A stretch of DNA of 64,000 bases, taken from NCBI RefSeq assembly GCF_004366075.1, contig NZ_SODU01000004.1, positions 124,001 to 188,000 of the forward strand. Reading direction: 5' to 3'. The position numbers were made by a program, and so were the translations under genes. Source of the DNA: Kribbella pratensis (GTDB lineage: Bacteria > Actinomycetota > Actinomycetes > Propionibacteriales > Kribbellaceae). Under the pieces are notes generated by a model that worked only from the letters and a program-made list of their open reading frames with translations, had not been told where the DNA came from and ran no database searches. This document shows, in pieces, positions 50,888 through 59,842 of this stretch (the first letter of the stretch is position 1; every line of letters begins with the position of its first letter).

Positions 50888-50908
50888 AGAAGCCCTCTCC
50901 GGGCTTCT
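50888..50908. terminator. Perfect hairpin in the leader of the HelD-like gene
   Basis: AGAAGCCC and GGGCTTCT form an 8-base perfect stem with a 5-base loop. On the minus strand it is followed by a T-rich tract (TTTTTGTTTT) and looks like a classic intrinsic terminator. On the plus strand there is no T-run. It could terminate antisense transcription or act as an attenuator for the downstream gene. Confidence 0.5.
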
Positions 50909-50933
50909 AGGTTCAGAATATCGGAGCCTTTCG

Positions 50934-53204
50934 GTGAAAGCAACAACGGGATCGGGGGCAGGAGTGCTGGAGCAGGAGATCGCTGTAGAGCAAGGCGAAG
51001 TGACGATCATGTACGAACGGCTCGATGTGCTGCGCGAAAAGGCGCGTGGCGAACTGGGCCGGGTGCAGGTCGAGGAAACTACCGGGACGGATCAGGCCCG
51101 GTCGGAGCGGGAGTCGTTCACGGATCTGTTCTCCGGGCGGTTCTCGCAATTGTCGGCGGTGGAACGCGGATTGTGTTTCGGGCGGATCGACGAGACGGCC
51201 GGCGACCGGTTCCACATCGGCCGGATCGGGTTGTTCGACGACGACTACAACCCGCTGCTGATCGACTGGCGGACGCCCGTCGCGCAAGTGTTCTACCGGG
51301 CCACCGCGGCCGAACCGCTCGGGGTCAAACGCCGCCGTCACATCCGGCTGCACGGCCGGACCGTGGTCGGGGTCGACGACGACCTCCTGGACGCGGACGC
51401 GATCGACGACGGCGAACGCAGCACGCTGATCGGCGAGGCGGCGCTGCTCTCGTCGCTCAGTGCGAGCCGCACCGGCCGGATGAACGAGATCGTCGCGACG
51501 ATCCAGTCCGAGCAGGACGAGATCATCCGGTCCGGCCTGCCCGGGGTGCTCGTCGTACAGGGCGGTCCGGGCACCGGCAAAACCGTGGTCGCGCTGCACA
51601 GAGCGGCGTACCTGCTCTACACGCATCGCGAGCAGCTCGGGCGGAGCGGCGTACTGGTAGTTGGACCCAACAGCACGTTCCTGCGCTACATCGACCAAGT
51701 ACTCCCCTCGCTCGGTGAGACCGATGTCGTGCTCGCGACGGTCAGCGAGATGTTCCCGGGCGTCGCCGCGACCGCGCCCGAGCCGGCCGTAGCGGCGCGG
51801 ATCAAGGGCAACCTGGCGATGGCGGACGTGATCGCGCAGGCGATCGCCGGCTTCCGGGTCGTCCCGGCCGAGCCGATCCGGCTGAAGGTCAACCAGGACG
51901 AGCTCGTACTTCGGCCGGACGCGATCCGGAAGGCACAACAAGGCGCCCTCGCGGCGCAGCCCCTGCACAACCGGGCCCGGCCGCTGTTCGTCCGGCGCGT
52001 CCTCAAGATCCTCACCAAGCAAGTGGTCGACCGCATCGGCCGGCAGTACGTCGGGGATGCGGACATCGAGGACATCCAGCAGGAACTGTTCGACGACGAC
52101 CGGGTCCTCGAGCTCCTCGACCAATTGTGGCCCGAGCTCACACCGCAGCTCCTCGTCTCGGTGCTGTTCTCCTCGGACGACCGGCTGGCCGCCGCCGCGC
52201 CGCATCTCAGTGCCTCCGAGCGTTCCGCCGTACTGCGTCCACTCGCCGCGGACTGGACTGCGTCGGACGTCGCACTGCTCGACGAGGCGGCCGAGCTGCT
52301 CGGCGAGACCGCGGATGTCGTTGCCGGACGCAAGCGCCGTGCGGCCGAGGACGCTGCTGCCGAGGAGGCCGGCCGGGAGTACGCGCACGGCATCGTCGAC
52401 ATCGAGCTGACCGCCGAGCGGATCACCATCGAGCCGTGGGAGATCGAGCAGTTCAAGGATCTGATCGCCCAACGCACGCGCGTGTTCAACCGTCCGGCGA
52501 GTAGCGCCGAAGGCACCGCCTACGACCGCAACTGGGTGTTCGGCCACGTCATCGTCGACGAGGCCCAGGAGCTGTCCGCGATGGACTGGCGGATGCTGAT
52601 GCGCCGCTGCCCGCGCCGGTCGATGACGATCGTCGGCGACATCGCGCAGACGGGTTCGGCCGCCGGCGTACGGTCCTGGGCCGAACTCCTCGACCGGTAC
52701 GCCGCCCGCCGCTGGCGCACCGCCGAACTGACAGTCAACTACCGCACCCCGTCCGAGATCATGGCGGTGGCCGGCGACGTCCTCGCCGCCATCGACCCGA
52801 CCTTGCAGCCACCCACCTCGGTCCGCGAAACCGGCACCCGGCCGCTGCTCCGGAACGTCCCGCCCGACGAACTACCCGACGCGGTGCGCACCGCGGTCAA
52901 GTCCGAGCGAGAACACATCGGCGATGGCCGCCTTGCCGTGATCGTCCCGGCATCCCGGTACGGCGAGTTCGCCGCCGTACTCCCAGAAGTTGCCCACAGC
53001 CACGACCCGTCGGTCCTCGACGGCACCGTCGCCCTCCTCGACGTAGCCCAGTCCAAAGGCCTCGAGTTCGACGCGGTCCTGATCGCCGACCCAGCCACCA
53101 TCGTCCAAGAATCCGACCGCGGCCTCTCCGACCTCTACGTAGCCATCACCCGAGCCACCAAACACCTGACCATCCTCGGCGAGCTCCCCGACGTCCTGGG
53201 ATGA
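50934..53204 (+). CDS. HelD-type superfamily 1 helicase-like protein (RNA polymerase recycling factor)
   Basis: 756-residue UvrD/Rep-related ATPase. The N-terminal coiled coil (LEQEIAVEQGEVTIMYERLDVLREKA) is the arm that enters RNA polymerase in HelD proteins. Walker A is GGPGTGKT with Lys216 and Walker B is VDEAQ with Asp542. The C-terminal motifs include TVNYRTP and LYVAITRATKHL. HelD removes stalled RNA polymerase from DNA, and the HelR members confer rifamycin tolerance. This protein could be either general or HelR. The GTG start has GGAG seven bases upstream and matches the family N-terminus. It stands alone behind a leader hairpin. Confidence 0.88.
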   Translation: MKATTGSGAGVLEQEIAVEQGEVTIMYERLDVLREKARGELGRVQVEETTGTDQARSERESFTDLFSGRFSQLSAVERGLCFGRIDETAGDRFHIGRIGLFDDDYNPLLIDWRTPVAQVFYRATAAEPLGVKRRRHIRLHGRTVVGVDDDLLDADAIDDGERSTLIGEAALLSSLSASRTGRMNEIVATIQSEQDEIIRSGLPGVLVVQGGPGTGKTVVALHRAAYLLYTHREQLGRSGVLVVGPNSTFLRYIDQVLPSLGETDVVLATVSEMFPGVAATAPEPAVAARIKGNLAMADVIAQAIAGFRVVPAEPIRLKVNQDELVLRPDAIRKAQQGALAAQPLHNRARPLFVRRVLKILTKQVVDRIGRQYVGDADIEDIQQELFDDDRVLELLDQLWPELTPQLLVSVLFSSDDRLAAAAPHLSASERSAVLRPLAADWTASDVALLDEAAELLGETADVVAGRKRRAAEDAAAEEAGREYAHGIVDIELTAERITIEPWEIEQFKDLIAQRTRVFNRPASSAEGTAYDRNWVFGHVIVDEAQELSAMDWRMLMRRCPRRSMTIVGDIAQTGSAAGVRSWAELLDRYAARRWRTAELTVNYRTPSEIMAVAGDVLAAIDPTLQPPTSVRETGTRPLLRNVPPDELPDAVRTAVKSEREHIGDGRLAVIVPASRYGEFAAVLPEVAHSHDPSVLDGTVALLDVAQSKGLEFDAVLIADPATIVQESDRGLSDLYVAITRATKHLTILGELPDVLG

Positions 53205-53301
53205 TCGTCGGGTAGTGAAGTTATGGTTACTGACGGTAAGATCGTTGGGTCAATGTGTAAATTCCGTAACGAGGAGACTCCCGGAAAGCACTCTCCTCAC
53301 G

Positions 53302-53307
53302 TAATCT
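53302..53307 (+). promoter_or_regulatory. -10 box of the penicillin-binding protein gene (53316)
   Basis: TAATCT lies eight bases before the ATG and no ribosome-binding site is present, suggesting a leaderless or near-leaderless message. No clear -35. Confidence 0.4.
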
Positions 53308-53315
53308 GCCCAACC

Positions 53316-55730
53316 ATGCACAGAGGCGAGCGGCGGGCCAAGCGGCCCAACGTCGTGTGGTCCGTGTTCGTGTTCCTCGTGGTCAGCGCGCTCGCTGGAG
53401 CGCTGACCGCCGGGCTGGCCCTTCCCTTCGCCGGTCTGGCCGGGGTGACCACGGCCAAGGCGCACGACACGGTGCAGTACCTGCCCCAGGACCTGCAGAC
53501 GGCGCCGCTTGCGCAGAAGTCGATCATCCAGGACGCGGACGGCAAGACCATCGCGACGCTGTACCAGCAGAACCGGACCCCGGTCTCGCTGAAGGCGATC
53601 AGCCCGCTGATGCTGAAGGCAATCGTCGCGATCGAGGACGACCGGTTCTACGAGCACGGTGCGCTGGACTTCAAGGGCACCCTCCGCGCGCTGCTGCGCA
53701 ACCAGTCGTCCGGCGGGGTCCAGCAGGGCGGCTCGAGCATCACCCAGCAGTACGTGAAGCTGAGCCTGATCAACAAGGCCCGCACGCCGGAAGAGGTCAA
53801 GGACGCCACCGCCGAGACCTACGAGCGGAAGATCGCCGAGCTGCGCTACGCGATCGCGGTCGAGAAGGAGATCCCGAAGACGGAGATCCTGAACCGCTAC
53901 CTGAACCTGGCCTTCTTCGGCGACCGTTCGTACGGCGTCGAGGCCGCAGCCATGCACTACTTCGGCGTGCACGCCGCCAAGCTGACACTGCCGCAGGCCG
54001 CGATGCTGGCCGGCCTGGTGAAGAACCCGAGCGGGTACGACCCGATCGACAGCCCGGTGCGCGCCAAGGCCCGTCGCGACGTCGTCCTGCGCCGGATGAA
54101 CGAACTGAACATCATCACCGCCAAGCAGGCCCAGGACGCGATCAGGACCCCGGTGATCGACCCCAAGAAGGTCCGGGTGATTCCGAGCGGCTGCGCGAAC
54201 TCGACGTACCCGTTCTTCTGCGAGTACGTCGTCTCCAAGCTCAAGGCGAACAATGCGTTCGGCAAGACGCCGGAGGAGCGCGAGAACTACATCGAGACCG
54301 CCGGCCTGGTGATCAAGACCTCGCTCGACCGGAAGATACAGGCCGCCGCCCAGACCGCGATCGCGCAGCATTCGAAGACCGGCGACCAGGCCGTCGCCGC
54401 GATCACCATGGTCGAGCCCGGCACCGGCCTGGTGAAGGCGATGGCACAGAGCCGCACGTACGGCGGGAAGAAGGGACAGACGGCGTACAACTACAACGTC
54501 GAGAAGTCCTACGCCGGTGGATTCGGCGGGTTCCAGAACGGTTCGACGATGAAGGCCTTCACGATCGCCGCCGCGATCGGCAAGGGCGTGCCGACGACGT
54601 ACCGGATCCGCTCGCCGCAGACGATCAGCCTGGGCGGCCAGAACTTCAGTACCTGCAACGGCCCGATCTCGGTCGACTCGTACACCCCGAAGAACTCCAC
54701 GAAGACCGTCCTCGACCCGTCGATGGTCGACGCGGCCCGTGCGTCGACCAACACCTACTTCCTGCAGCTGTCCCAGCAGATCGGTCTCTGCCCGATCACC
54801 ACGATCGCGTCCCAGCTCGGCATGTACGACGCGCAGACCTTGAAGCCGCTGGAGCAGGTGGTCTCGTTCACGCTCGGTTCGGCGGGTCTGATCACACCGC
54901 TGATGCTGTCCAACGCGTACGCGACGTTCGCGGCTCGCGGCATGTACTGCAACCCGCAGATCATCACGTCGATCGCCTCGCTGAAGACCGGCAAGGCGAT
55001 CCCGACGCCCGGCCCGAACTGTCACCGGGTGCTGTCGCCGGGGGTTGCGGACGGTGTCAACTACGTGCTGCAGCAAGTGATGGCGAAGGGCGGTACCGGC
55101 GGCAAGCTGAAGTTCGGTAAGAGCGACCTGGCCGGCAAGACCGGTACCATCGACGAAAACCAGGCCGTCTGGTTCGCCGGCTACTCGTCGAAGCTCGCAG
55201 CCGCCTCAGTGGTCGCCGACGCCGACCCGCCGGCAAGCAACCTGATCAACCAGGTCTTCAACGGCAAGAAGCTCGAGGACGCCTCGGGTTCCGGCACCGC
55301 GGGCCCGATCTGGAAGTCCGCGATGCAGGCGGCGTTGCAGGGGCTGCCGACCACCAAGTTCGTGAAGGCGGACGACAAGGTCATCCGCGGCAACGTGAAG
55401 GATCTGCCGTACCTGAAGGGCATGACGCCCGCGGACGCGGGCGCGAAGCTGCTGTCGATGGGCTTCAAGGTCCAGATGAGTCACGGCCCGCAGGTCGACT
55501 CGGACGCGCCGGCCGGGACGGTCGCCTGGACGAACCCGCGGCAGGAGGACGGCGCACCCGAAGGCGCGACGGTCCTGCTGTACATCTCCAACGGCAGCAA
55601 GGCCAAGCCCACGCCGCCGCCGGTCACCCCACCGACGCCACCCGTGACGCCGCCGACCGTCAAGCCGCCGCCCGGGTTCCCGACCTGCCCGCCGTGGGAC
55701 CCGCGCTACCCCAAGTGCAAGGGCCGCTGA
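53316..55730 (+). CDS. Class A penicillin-binding protein with C-terminal PASTA domain
   Basis: 804-residue peptidoglycan glycosyltransferase/transpeptidase, anchored by one helix (residues 14-38). GT51 catalytic Glu107 is in IEDDRFYEHG. The transpeptidase motifs are Ser410 (STMK), Ser477 (STN) and Lys608 (KTGT). A PASTA domain (about 690-755) may sense muropeptide or substrate, and a Pro-rich tail ends PWDPRYPKCKGR. The N-terminal ATG is supported by alignment to the paralogue at the left edge and by the TAATCT box; an in-frame ATG 31 codons upstream is rejected. It is closest to actinobacterial PonA-like proteins. Confidence 0.95.
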   Translation: MHRGERRAKRPNVVWSVFVFLVVSALAGALTAGLALPFAGLAGVTTAKAHDTVQYLPQDLQTAPLAQKSIIQDADGKTIATLYQQNRTPVSLKAISPLMLKAIVAIEDDRFYEHGALDFKGTLRALLRNQSSGGVQQGGSSITQQYVKLSLINKARTPEEVKDATAETYERKIAELRYAIAVEKEIPKTEILNRYLNLAFFGDRSYGVEAAAMHYFGVHAAKLTLPQAAMLAGLVKNPSGYDPIDSPVRAKARRDVVLRRMNELNIITAKQAQDAIRTPVIDPKKVRVIPSGCANSTYPFFCEYVVSKLKANNAFGKTPEERENYIETAGLVIKTSLDRKIQAAAQTAIAQHSKTGDQAVAAITMVEPGTGLVKAMAQSRTYGGKKGQTAYNYNVEKSYAGGFGGFQNGSTMKAFTIAAAIGKGVPTTYRIRSPQTISLGGQNFSTCNGPISVDSYTPKNSTKTVLDPSMVDAARASTNTYFLQLSQQIGLCPITTIASQLGMYDAQTLKPLEQVVSFTLGSAGLITPLMLSNAYATFAARGMYCNPQIITSIASLKTGKAIPTPGPNCHRVLSPGVADGVNYVLQQVMAKGGTGGKLKFGKSDLAGKTGTIDENQAVWFAGYSSKLAAASVVADADPPASNLINQVFNGKKLEDASGSGTAGPIWKSAMQAALQGLPTTKFVKADDKVIRGNVKDLPYLKGMTPADAGAKLLSMGFKVQMSHGPQVDSDAPAGTVAWTNPRQEDGAPEGATVLLYISNGSKAKPTPPPVTPPTPPVTPPTVKPPPGFPTCPPWDPRYPKCKGR

Positions 55731-55781
55731 CCCCGGTTCTCGCCTACCGTTCGGAGTCCACATCGAACGAGGGGTGAGGGT

Positions 55782-57794
55782 GTGCGGCGTCGCAAGCTCG
55801 CGGTCACAGGTCTGATCGGTTTCGTCCTCGGGGCGTTGATCGCCACGGTGATCGTGGTCCTCGTGACCCGGGACGACTCCGCTGCCGGCACGTCGGCCGA
55901 GAAGACCGGCAAGTCGAGCGCGAGCGCCCCGCCGTCCGCGAGCGGTACGGCGCCGGTGCCCAGCGCGACCCCGGTCACCGCCAAGCTGCCGAAGCTGAAC
56001 CTGTCCGCCGCGAACCGCCGGGCACCGCTCCCGGGCCTCCCGGACTGGAGCAAGGCCGGCTACCGCGAAGGTGCCGGACTGCCGGATGGGTCGAAGGTCA
56101 ACCCCGACCAGAAGTGCAAGATCGGCGCGGACCGGCTGGCGAGCGAGTACGGCGTGAAACCGGACGACTCGAAGGACGACTCCGACGGTCTGCAGAAGGC
56201 GATCGACGCGATCCGGACGGGCTGCTCGGAGCAGGCGTCGTACGACAAGCTGTCGCTGATCGAGCTGCCCGCAGGTCAGCTCGACGTGTCGAAACAGCTC
56301 GGCGTGGACGCGGACTACCTGATCATCCGCGGCGCCGGCGCCGACAAGACCCACTTCGTGTTCCGGCCCGACGAGAACACCCGGTACGACGCACTCACCA
56401 AGGACGGCGGCGACTGGGACGAGGACGGGATGGAGTTCGAGGACGGCACCGGCGGCTGGCTGTGGCCGGGGCGCGGGCTGTTCCGGGTGCAGAGCCGGGG
56501 CGTCGATCCGGACTACCAGGCGGCGTACGAGAAGGCTCCGGCCAATCGCAAGGATCTCTTCGAGGGCACGGTCAACGTGCACTGGAAGGCGGGCCTGAAG
56601 CTCCGCGAGAAGCCCGGTGGCGCCGGGTTCGCCGCCAAGGCCGGGGACACGGTCATCTACCTGGACGAGAAGGCCAAGCTCGACACGGTGAAGCCCGGCG
56701 GGTACGTGAACGTGCGCGCCGCGAACACGATGAAGTTCTACGAGCAGCAGCAGGCGCTGCCGACCGAGCACGCGCTGCAGAACCTGCACATGCGGCAGCA
56801 GATCTTCACCGTCAACGCCGTCGACGAGGCACAGCACACCGTCACGATCGACAAGCCGCTGGAGTACGACGTACCGGTCGACTCGACCTCGGACGGGTCG
56901 GAGAAGATCCTGAACAAGTCGTACGCGTCGAAGCTGTCGCCGCTCGTCGATCCCGTACTCGGGGTCGGGCTGGAGAACTTCTCGCTCACCCAACCGGTCG
57001 ACGCCAAGGCCGCCGACGCGGTGCACAACTACGGCAACCTCGCGCCCGCGGACGAGCTGCACGGGGTCGTGCTGAAGTGGGCCGTGAACTCGTGGGTGCG
57101 CGGCATCCGGACCACCATGACCGGCTCGCACGCGATCGTCACCGAGGAGGCCAAGAACCTGCAGATCCAGGACAACGTCTTCGACGGCGCCTGGAACAAG
57201 GGCAAGGGCGGCAACGGCTACCTGCGCGGCTCGCGGGTCTGGGACTCGGTGTACGCCGGCAACATCTCCCGCGGCCTGCGGCACCTCACCCTGCAATGGT
57301 CCGCCTCGGGCAATGTTGTCATCGGCAACGACCTGGACTCGGACCTGAACCTGCACGGCGGCTGGGAACGCCGCAACCTGTTCGAGCTGAACACCGTGCA
57401 CGTTCCGTACGAGCACCGCTCCGCGAACTGCAGGTCGAACTGCGGCGGCGAGGGCGGCGAGCAGAAGGACGAGTCCACCTGGTACCCGATCTGGTGGGGC
57501 GCCGGGCCGAAAGCGGTCAAGTGGTCCGGCGCGACCGGCCCGCAGAACGTCTTCTTCGACAACACCCTGACGAAGCAGGCAACGGCCGCCGGCCCGTACC
57601 AGCCGTACCTCGCCAACGCCCACACCATCTACCAGTTCGGCTGGAACGGAACGACGTACCAGCACCTCACCCAGAACACCAAGCCCATCCCCGACTGGGC
57701 CGGCCACGAACAAGACGACTTCACCAAGTCCGCCGGCGTCGACGCCACCAAGACCGACCCAGGTCAGTCCCTGTTTCTGCGCTCCGTCGGGTGA
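55782..57794 (+). CDS. Exported right-handed beta-helix protein, pectate-lyase-like
   Basis: 670-residue protein with an N-terminal signal-anchor helix (LAVTGLIGFVLGALIATVIVVLV), a Ser/Ala/Pro linker and a large extracellular domain. The second half shows parallel beta-helix rungs (GIRTTMTGSHAIVTEEAKNL, DNVFDGAWNKGKGGNGYLR, GNISRGLRHLTLQWSASGN). A Cys-containing element NCRSNCGGEGGEQ follows. Such folds act as polysaccharide lyases or hydrolases; no catalytic triad can be assigned. The GTG start has GAGGGTG nearby. It follows the penicillin-binding protein by 51 bases on the same strand, so it may act on the cell wall or envelope polysaccharide. Confidence 0.78.
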   Translation: MRRRKLAVTGLIGFVLGALIATVIVVLVTRDDSAAGTSAEKTGKSSASAPPSASGTAPVPSATPVTAKLPKLNLSAANRRAPLPGLPDWSKAGYREGAGLPDGSKVNPDQKCKIGADRLASEYGVKPDDSKDDSDGLQKAIDAIRTGCSEQASYDKLSLIELPAGQLDVSKQLGVDADYLIIRGAGADKTHFVFRPDENTRYDALTKDGGDWDEDGMEFEDGTGGWLWPGRGLFRVQSRGVDPDYQAAYEKAPANRKDLFEGTVNVHWKAGLKLREKPGGAGFAAKAGDTVIYLDEKAKLDTVKPGGYVNVRAANTMKFYEQQQALPTEHALQNLHMRQQIFTVNAVDEAQHTVTIDKPLEYDVPVDSTSDGSEKILNKSYASKLSPLVDPVLGVGLENFSLTQPVDAKAADAVHNYGNLAPADELHGVVLKWAVNSWVRGIRTTMTGSHAIVTEEAKNLQIQDNVFDGAWNKGKGGNGYLRGSRVWDSVYAGNISRGLRHLTLQWSASGNVVIGNDLDSDLNLHGGWERRNLFELNTVHVPYEHRSANCRSNCGGEGGEQKDESTWYPIWWGAGPKAVKWSGATGPQNVFFDNTLTKQATAAGPYQPYLANAHTIYQFGWNGTTYQHLTQNTKPIPDWAGHEQDDFTKSAGVDATKTDPGQSLFLRSVG

Positions 57795-57796
57795 TC

Positions 57797-57821
57797 ACTA
57801 GGCTGGGGGTCAACACCTAGT
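57797..57821. promoter_or_regulatory. Small inverted repeat with -10 box upstream of the Ic aminotransferase gene
   Basis: ACTAGG and CCTAGT form a 6-base inverted repeat over a 13-base spacer. TAGGCT inside the left arm (57799-57804) is a likely -10 box, with the GTG start 38 bases downstream. Confidence 0.4.
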
Positions 57822-57841
57822 ACTTGGGAAAGGACTCCTCT

Positions 57842-59104
57842 GTGAGTGTCGATGAGTTGGTTGGTCAGGTTGAGCGGGCGCGGCGGGATTACGAGGCGCT
57901 GGTGGCCAAGGGGCTCAAGTTGGATCTGACGCGGGGGAAGCCGTCGCCCAAGCAGCTGGATGCGGCGAACGGAGTGCTGGAGCTGAGCGGTGACCCGGTA
58001 TCGGCGGACGGTACGGATCTGCGGAACTACGGCGGGCTCAACGGGCTGCCCGAGGTGCGGGCGATCTTCGCCGAGGACCTGCAGGTGCCGGTCGAGCAGT
58101 TGCTCGCGGCCGGGAACTCGAGCCTCGAGCTGATGCACGACGCGATCGTGTTCGCGCTGCTCGGCAAGGTGCCGGGCGCCGAGCAGCGGTGGGCCGACGT
58201 CGAGGGGCTGACGTTCCTCTGCCCTGTTCCGGGGTACGACCGGCACTTCGGGATCTGCGAGCGGTACGGGATCAAGATGGTCCCGGTGCCGATGACGCCC
58301 GAGGGCCCGGACATGGACGTCGTCGAGCGGCTGGTCGCCGAGGACGCCGCGATCAAGGGCATCTGGTGCGTGCCGAAGTACAGCAACCCGGACGGCACCG
58401 TGTACTCGGACGAGACCGTACGGCGACTGGCCGCGATGGACACCGCGGCGCCGGACTTCCGGATCTTCTGGGACAACGCGTACGCCGTGCACCACCTGAC
58501 CGACTCCCCCGCCCAGCTCGCCGACGTGCTCGCACTGTGCGCCGAGAACGGGCACCCGGACCGGGCGTTCGTGTTCGGGTCGAGCTCGAAGATCACCTTC
58601 GCCGGCGCCGGCGTCGCGTTCTTCGGGTCCTCGCCGGCGAACATCGAGTGGTGGTTGAGCCACACGGTCAAGCGCAGCATCGGGCCGGACAAGATCAACC
58701 AGCTGCGGCACGTGCAGTTCCTCCGCGACGCCGACGGTCTGCACGAGCACATGCGGACGCTGGCCGCGCTGATCCGGCCGAAGTTCGACGCGGTCGACAA
58801 GATCCTCACCGCCGAGCTCGGCGGCACCGGCCTCGCGTCCTGGACGGCACCGGCCGGCGGCTACTTCGTCAGCCTGCAGGTCCCCGAGGGCTGCGCCCGC
58901 GAGGTCGTCGCCAAGGCGAAGGCGGCCGGGATCGCGATCACCCCGGCCGGCGCCACGCACCCGTACGGCGACGACCCGACCGACCAGGTCATCCGGATCG
59001 CCCCGACGTACCCGGAGCTGCCCGAGGTCGAGGCGGCGATCACCGGTCTGGCCACCTGCGTCCGGCTCGTGGCGAGCGAGAAGTTGCTCGCCGACAAGAG
59101 CTGA
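57842..59104 (+). CDS. Aspartate aminotransferase, subgroup Ic
   Basis: 420-residue PLP enzyme of the PF12897 group, the actinobacterial and proteobacterial type Ic aspartate aminotransferase. Characteristic elements are LDLTRGKPSPKQLDAA at the N-terminus, GLNGLPEVRAIF, PKYSNPDGTVYSDE, WDNAYAVHHL and the PLP-binding Lys250 in GSSSKITFAGAG. A probable reaction is L-aspartate plus 2-oxoglutarate to oxaloacetate plus glutamate. The GTG start with AAAGGA seven bases upstream is preferred over the earlier in-frame start. It is convergent with the thioesterase gene (17 bases apart). Confidence 0.92.
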   Translation: MSVDELVGQVERARRDYEALVAKGLKLDLTRGKPSPKQLDAANGVLELSGDPVSADGTDLRNYGGLNGLPEVRAIFAEDLQVPVEQLLAAGNSSLELMHDAIVFALLGKVPGAEQRWADVEGLTFLCPVPGYDRHFGICERYGIKMVPVPMTPEGPDMDVVERLVAEDAAIKGIWCVPKYSNPDGTVYSDETVRRLAAMDTAAPDFRIFWDNAYAVHHLTDSPAQLADVLALCAENGHPDRAFVFGSSSKITFAGAGVAFFGSSPANIEWWLSHTVKRSIGPDKINQLRHVQFLRDADGLHEHMRTLAALIRPKFDAVDKILTAELGGTGLASWTAPAGGYFVSLQVPEGCAREVVAKAKAAGIAITPAGATHPYGDDPTDQVIRIAPTYPELPEVEAAITGLATCVRLVASEKLLADKS

Positions 59105-59121
59105 TCAGGCCGGAGCCGCTA

Positions 59122-59634
59122 TCAGGTCTGGGGCAGTTCGAAGATCAGGCAGTTCGACGTTGCGTGGGCGAGGAGTTTGCCGCGTTCGTCGTACAGGTGG
59201 GACTCTGCGACCGCCGTACGACGACCGCGGCTGATGATCCCGCCCTCGCAGCGCAGCAGGCCCGAGTCGATCGTGACCGGCTTGATGAAGCGGGTCATCA
59301 GGTCGAGTGACGTGTAGCCGACGCCGGCCGGCAGCGTCGAATGGACCGTGCAGCCGGCGGCCGTGTCGAGCAGTGTCGCGATGACGCCGCCGTGCACCGT
59401 GCCGAGCGGGTTGTAGTGGAACTCGGCCACCGGCATCAGCACCGTGACCTTGCCCTCCTCGACCTCGATCCCAGTTCCGCCGACCAGGTGCAGGATCGGC
59501 GGCGCCGGGAGCTCCCCGTCGCGCATCGCCCGCAGCATCTCGAGCCCCGACGAGCGGCCGACCCGGGCCGCGGTCTCGGCCGGATCCGCCCACGAGAACG
59601 TCCGGCTCCGGGTCGCCTGCTCAGTCTCCGTCAT
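59122..59634 (-). CDS. PaaI family hot-dog thioesterase
   Basis: 170-residue acyl-CoA thioesterase family protein. The hot-dog signature is NPLGTVHGGVIATLLDTAAG, with the HGG motif and catalytic Asp. LMTRFIKPVTIDSG completes the fold. The substrate is unknown. ATG chosen 12 codons into the longest frame because TTGACA (59665-59670, minus strand) and a GAGGCT box six bases before the ATG suggest a leaderless transcript from here. Confidence 0.9.
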   Translation of the reverse strand: MTETEQATRSRTFSWADPAETAARVGRSSGLEMLRAMRDGELPAPPILHLVGGTGIEVEEGKVTVLMPVAEFHYNPLGTVHGGVIATLLDTAAGCTVHSTLPAGVGYTSLDLMTRFIKPVTIDSGLLRCEGGIISRGRRTAVAESHLYDERGKLLAHATSNCLIFELPQT

Positions 59635-59693
59635 GGACCGAGCCTCACACCGCCGACCTGGGTCTGTCAACGAGACTTAGCACTCAGCATGGG

Positions 59694-59716
59694 GTCGCCT
59701 GGTGTCACCGGGCGAC
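59694..59716. terminator. GC-rich hairpin in the intergenic region
   Basis: GTCGCC and GGCGAC enclose a second stem GGTG/CACC, giving a tight hairpin in the 208-base gap between the divergent thioesterase and excalibur-domain genes. No gene points into it, so it is more likely a regulatory structure than a terminator; no T-tract. Confidence 0.3.
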
Positions 59717-59812
59717 GCCGTACCGCGACCTGGTCCGGGCGCGCGTCGACGTACAAGCGTTTAAATGTTGGGCTTTCGGGACCTCCTGTCTTCCTTCGTC
59801 CGATCCTCTCGC

Positions 59813-59818
59813 TAGGCT
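59813..59818 (+). promoter_or_regulatory. -10 box of the excalibur-domain gene
   Basis: TAGGCT, with transcription expected near 59825 and a leader of about 18 bases holding GGGGGAGGAAG. Confidence 0.45.
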
Positions 59819-59842
59819 GCTGCCCGTACTGGGGGAGGAAGA

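Noticed and set aside
50834..50934. Rifamycin-associated element upstream of the HelD-like gene
   Set aside because: I looked for the published inverted GGGGCTTGC-type element; the hairpin there has a different sequence and length.
50827..51718. Extension of the membrane-protein frame into the HelD gene
   Set aside because: Composition changes abruptly after about 50780 and the overlap with HelD is out of frame; best explained by a frameshift.
55206..57713. 835-codon minus-strand frame
   Set aside because: Antisense to the penicillin-binding protein end and the beta-helix gene; no domain.
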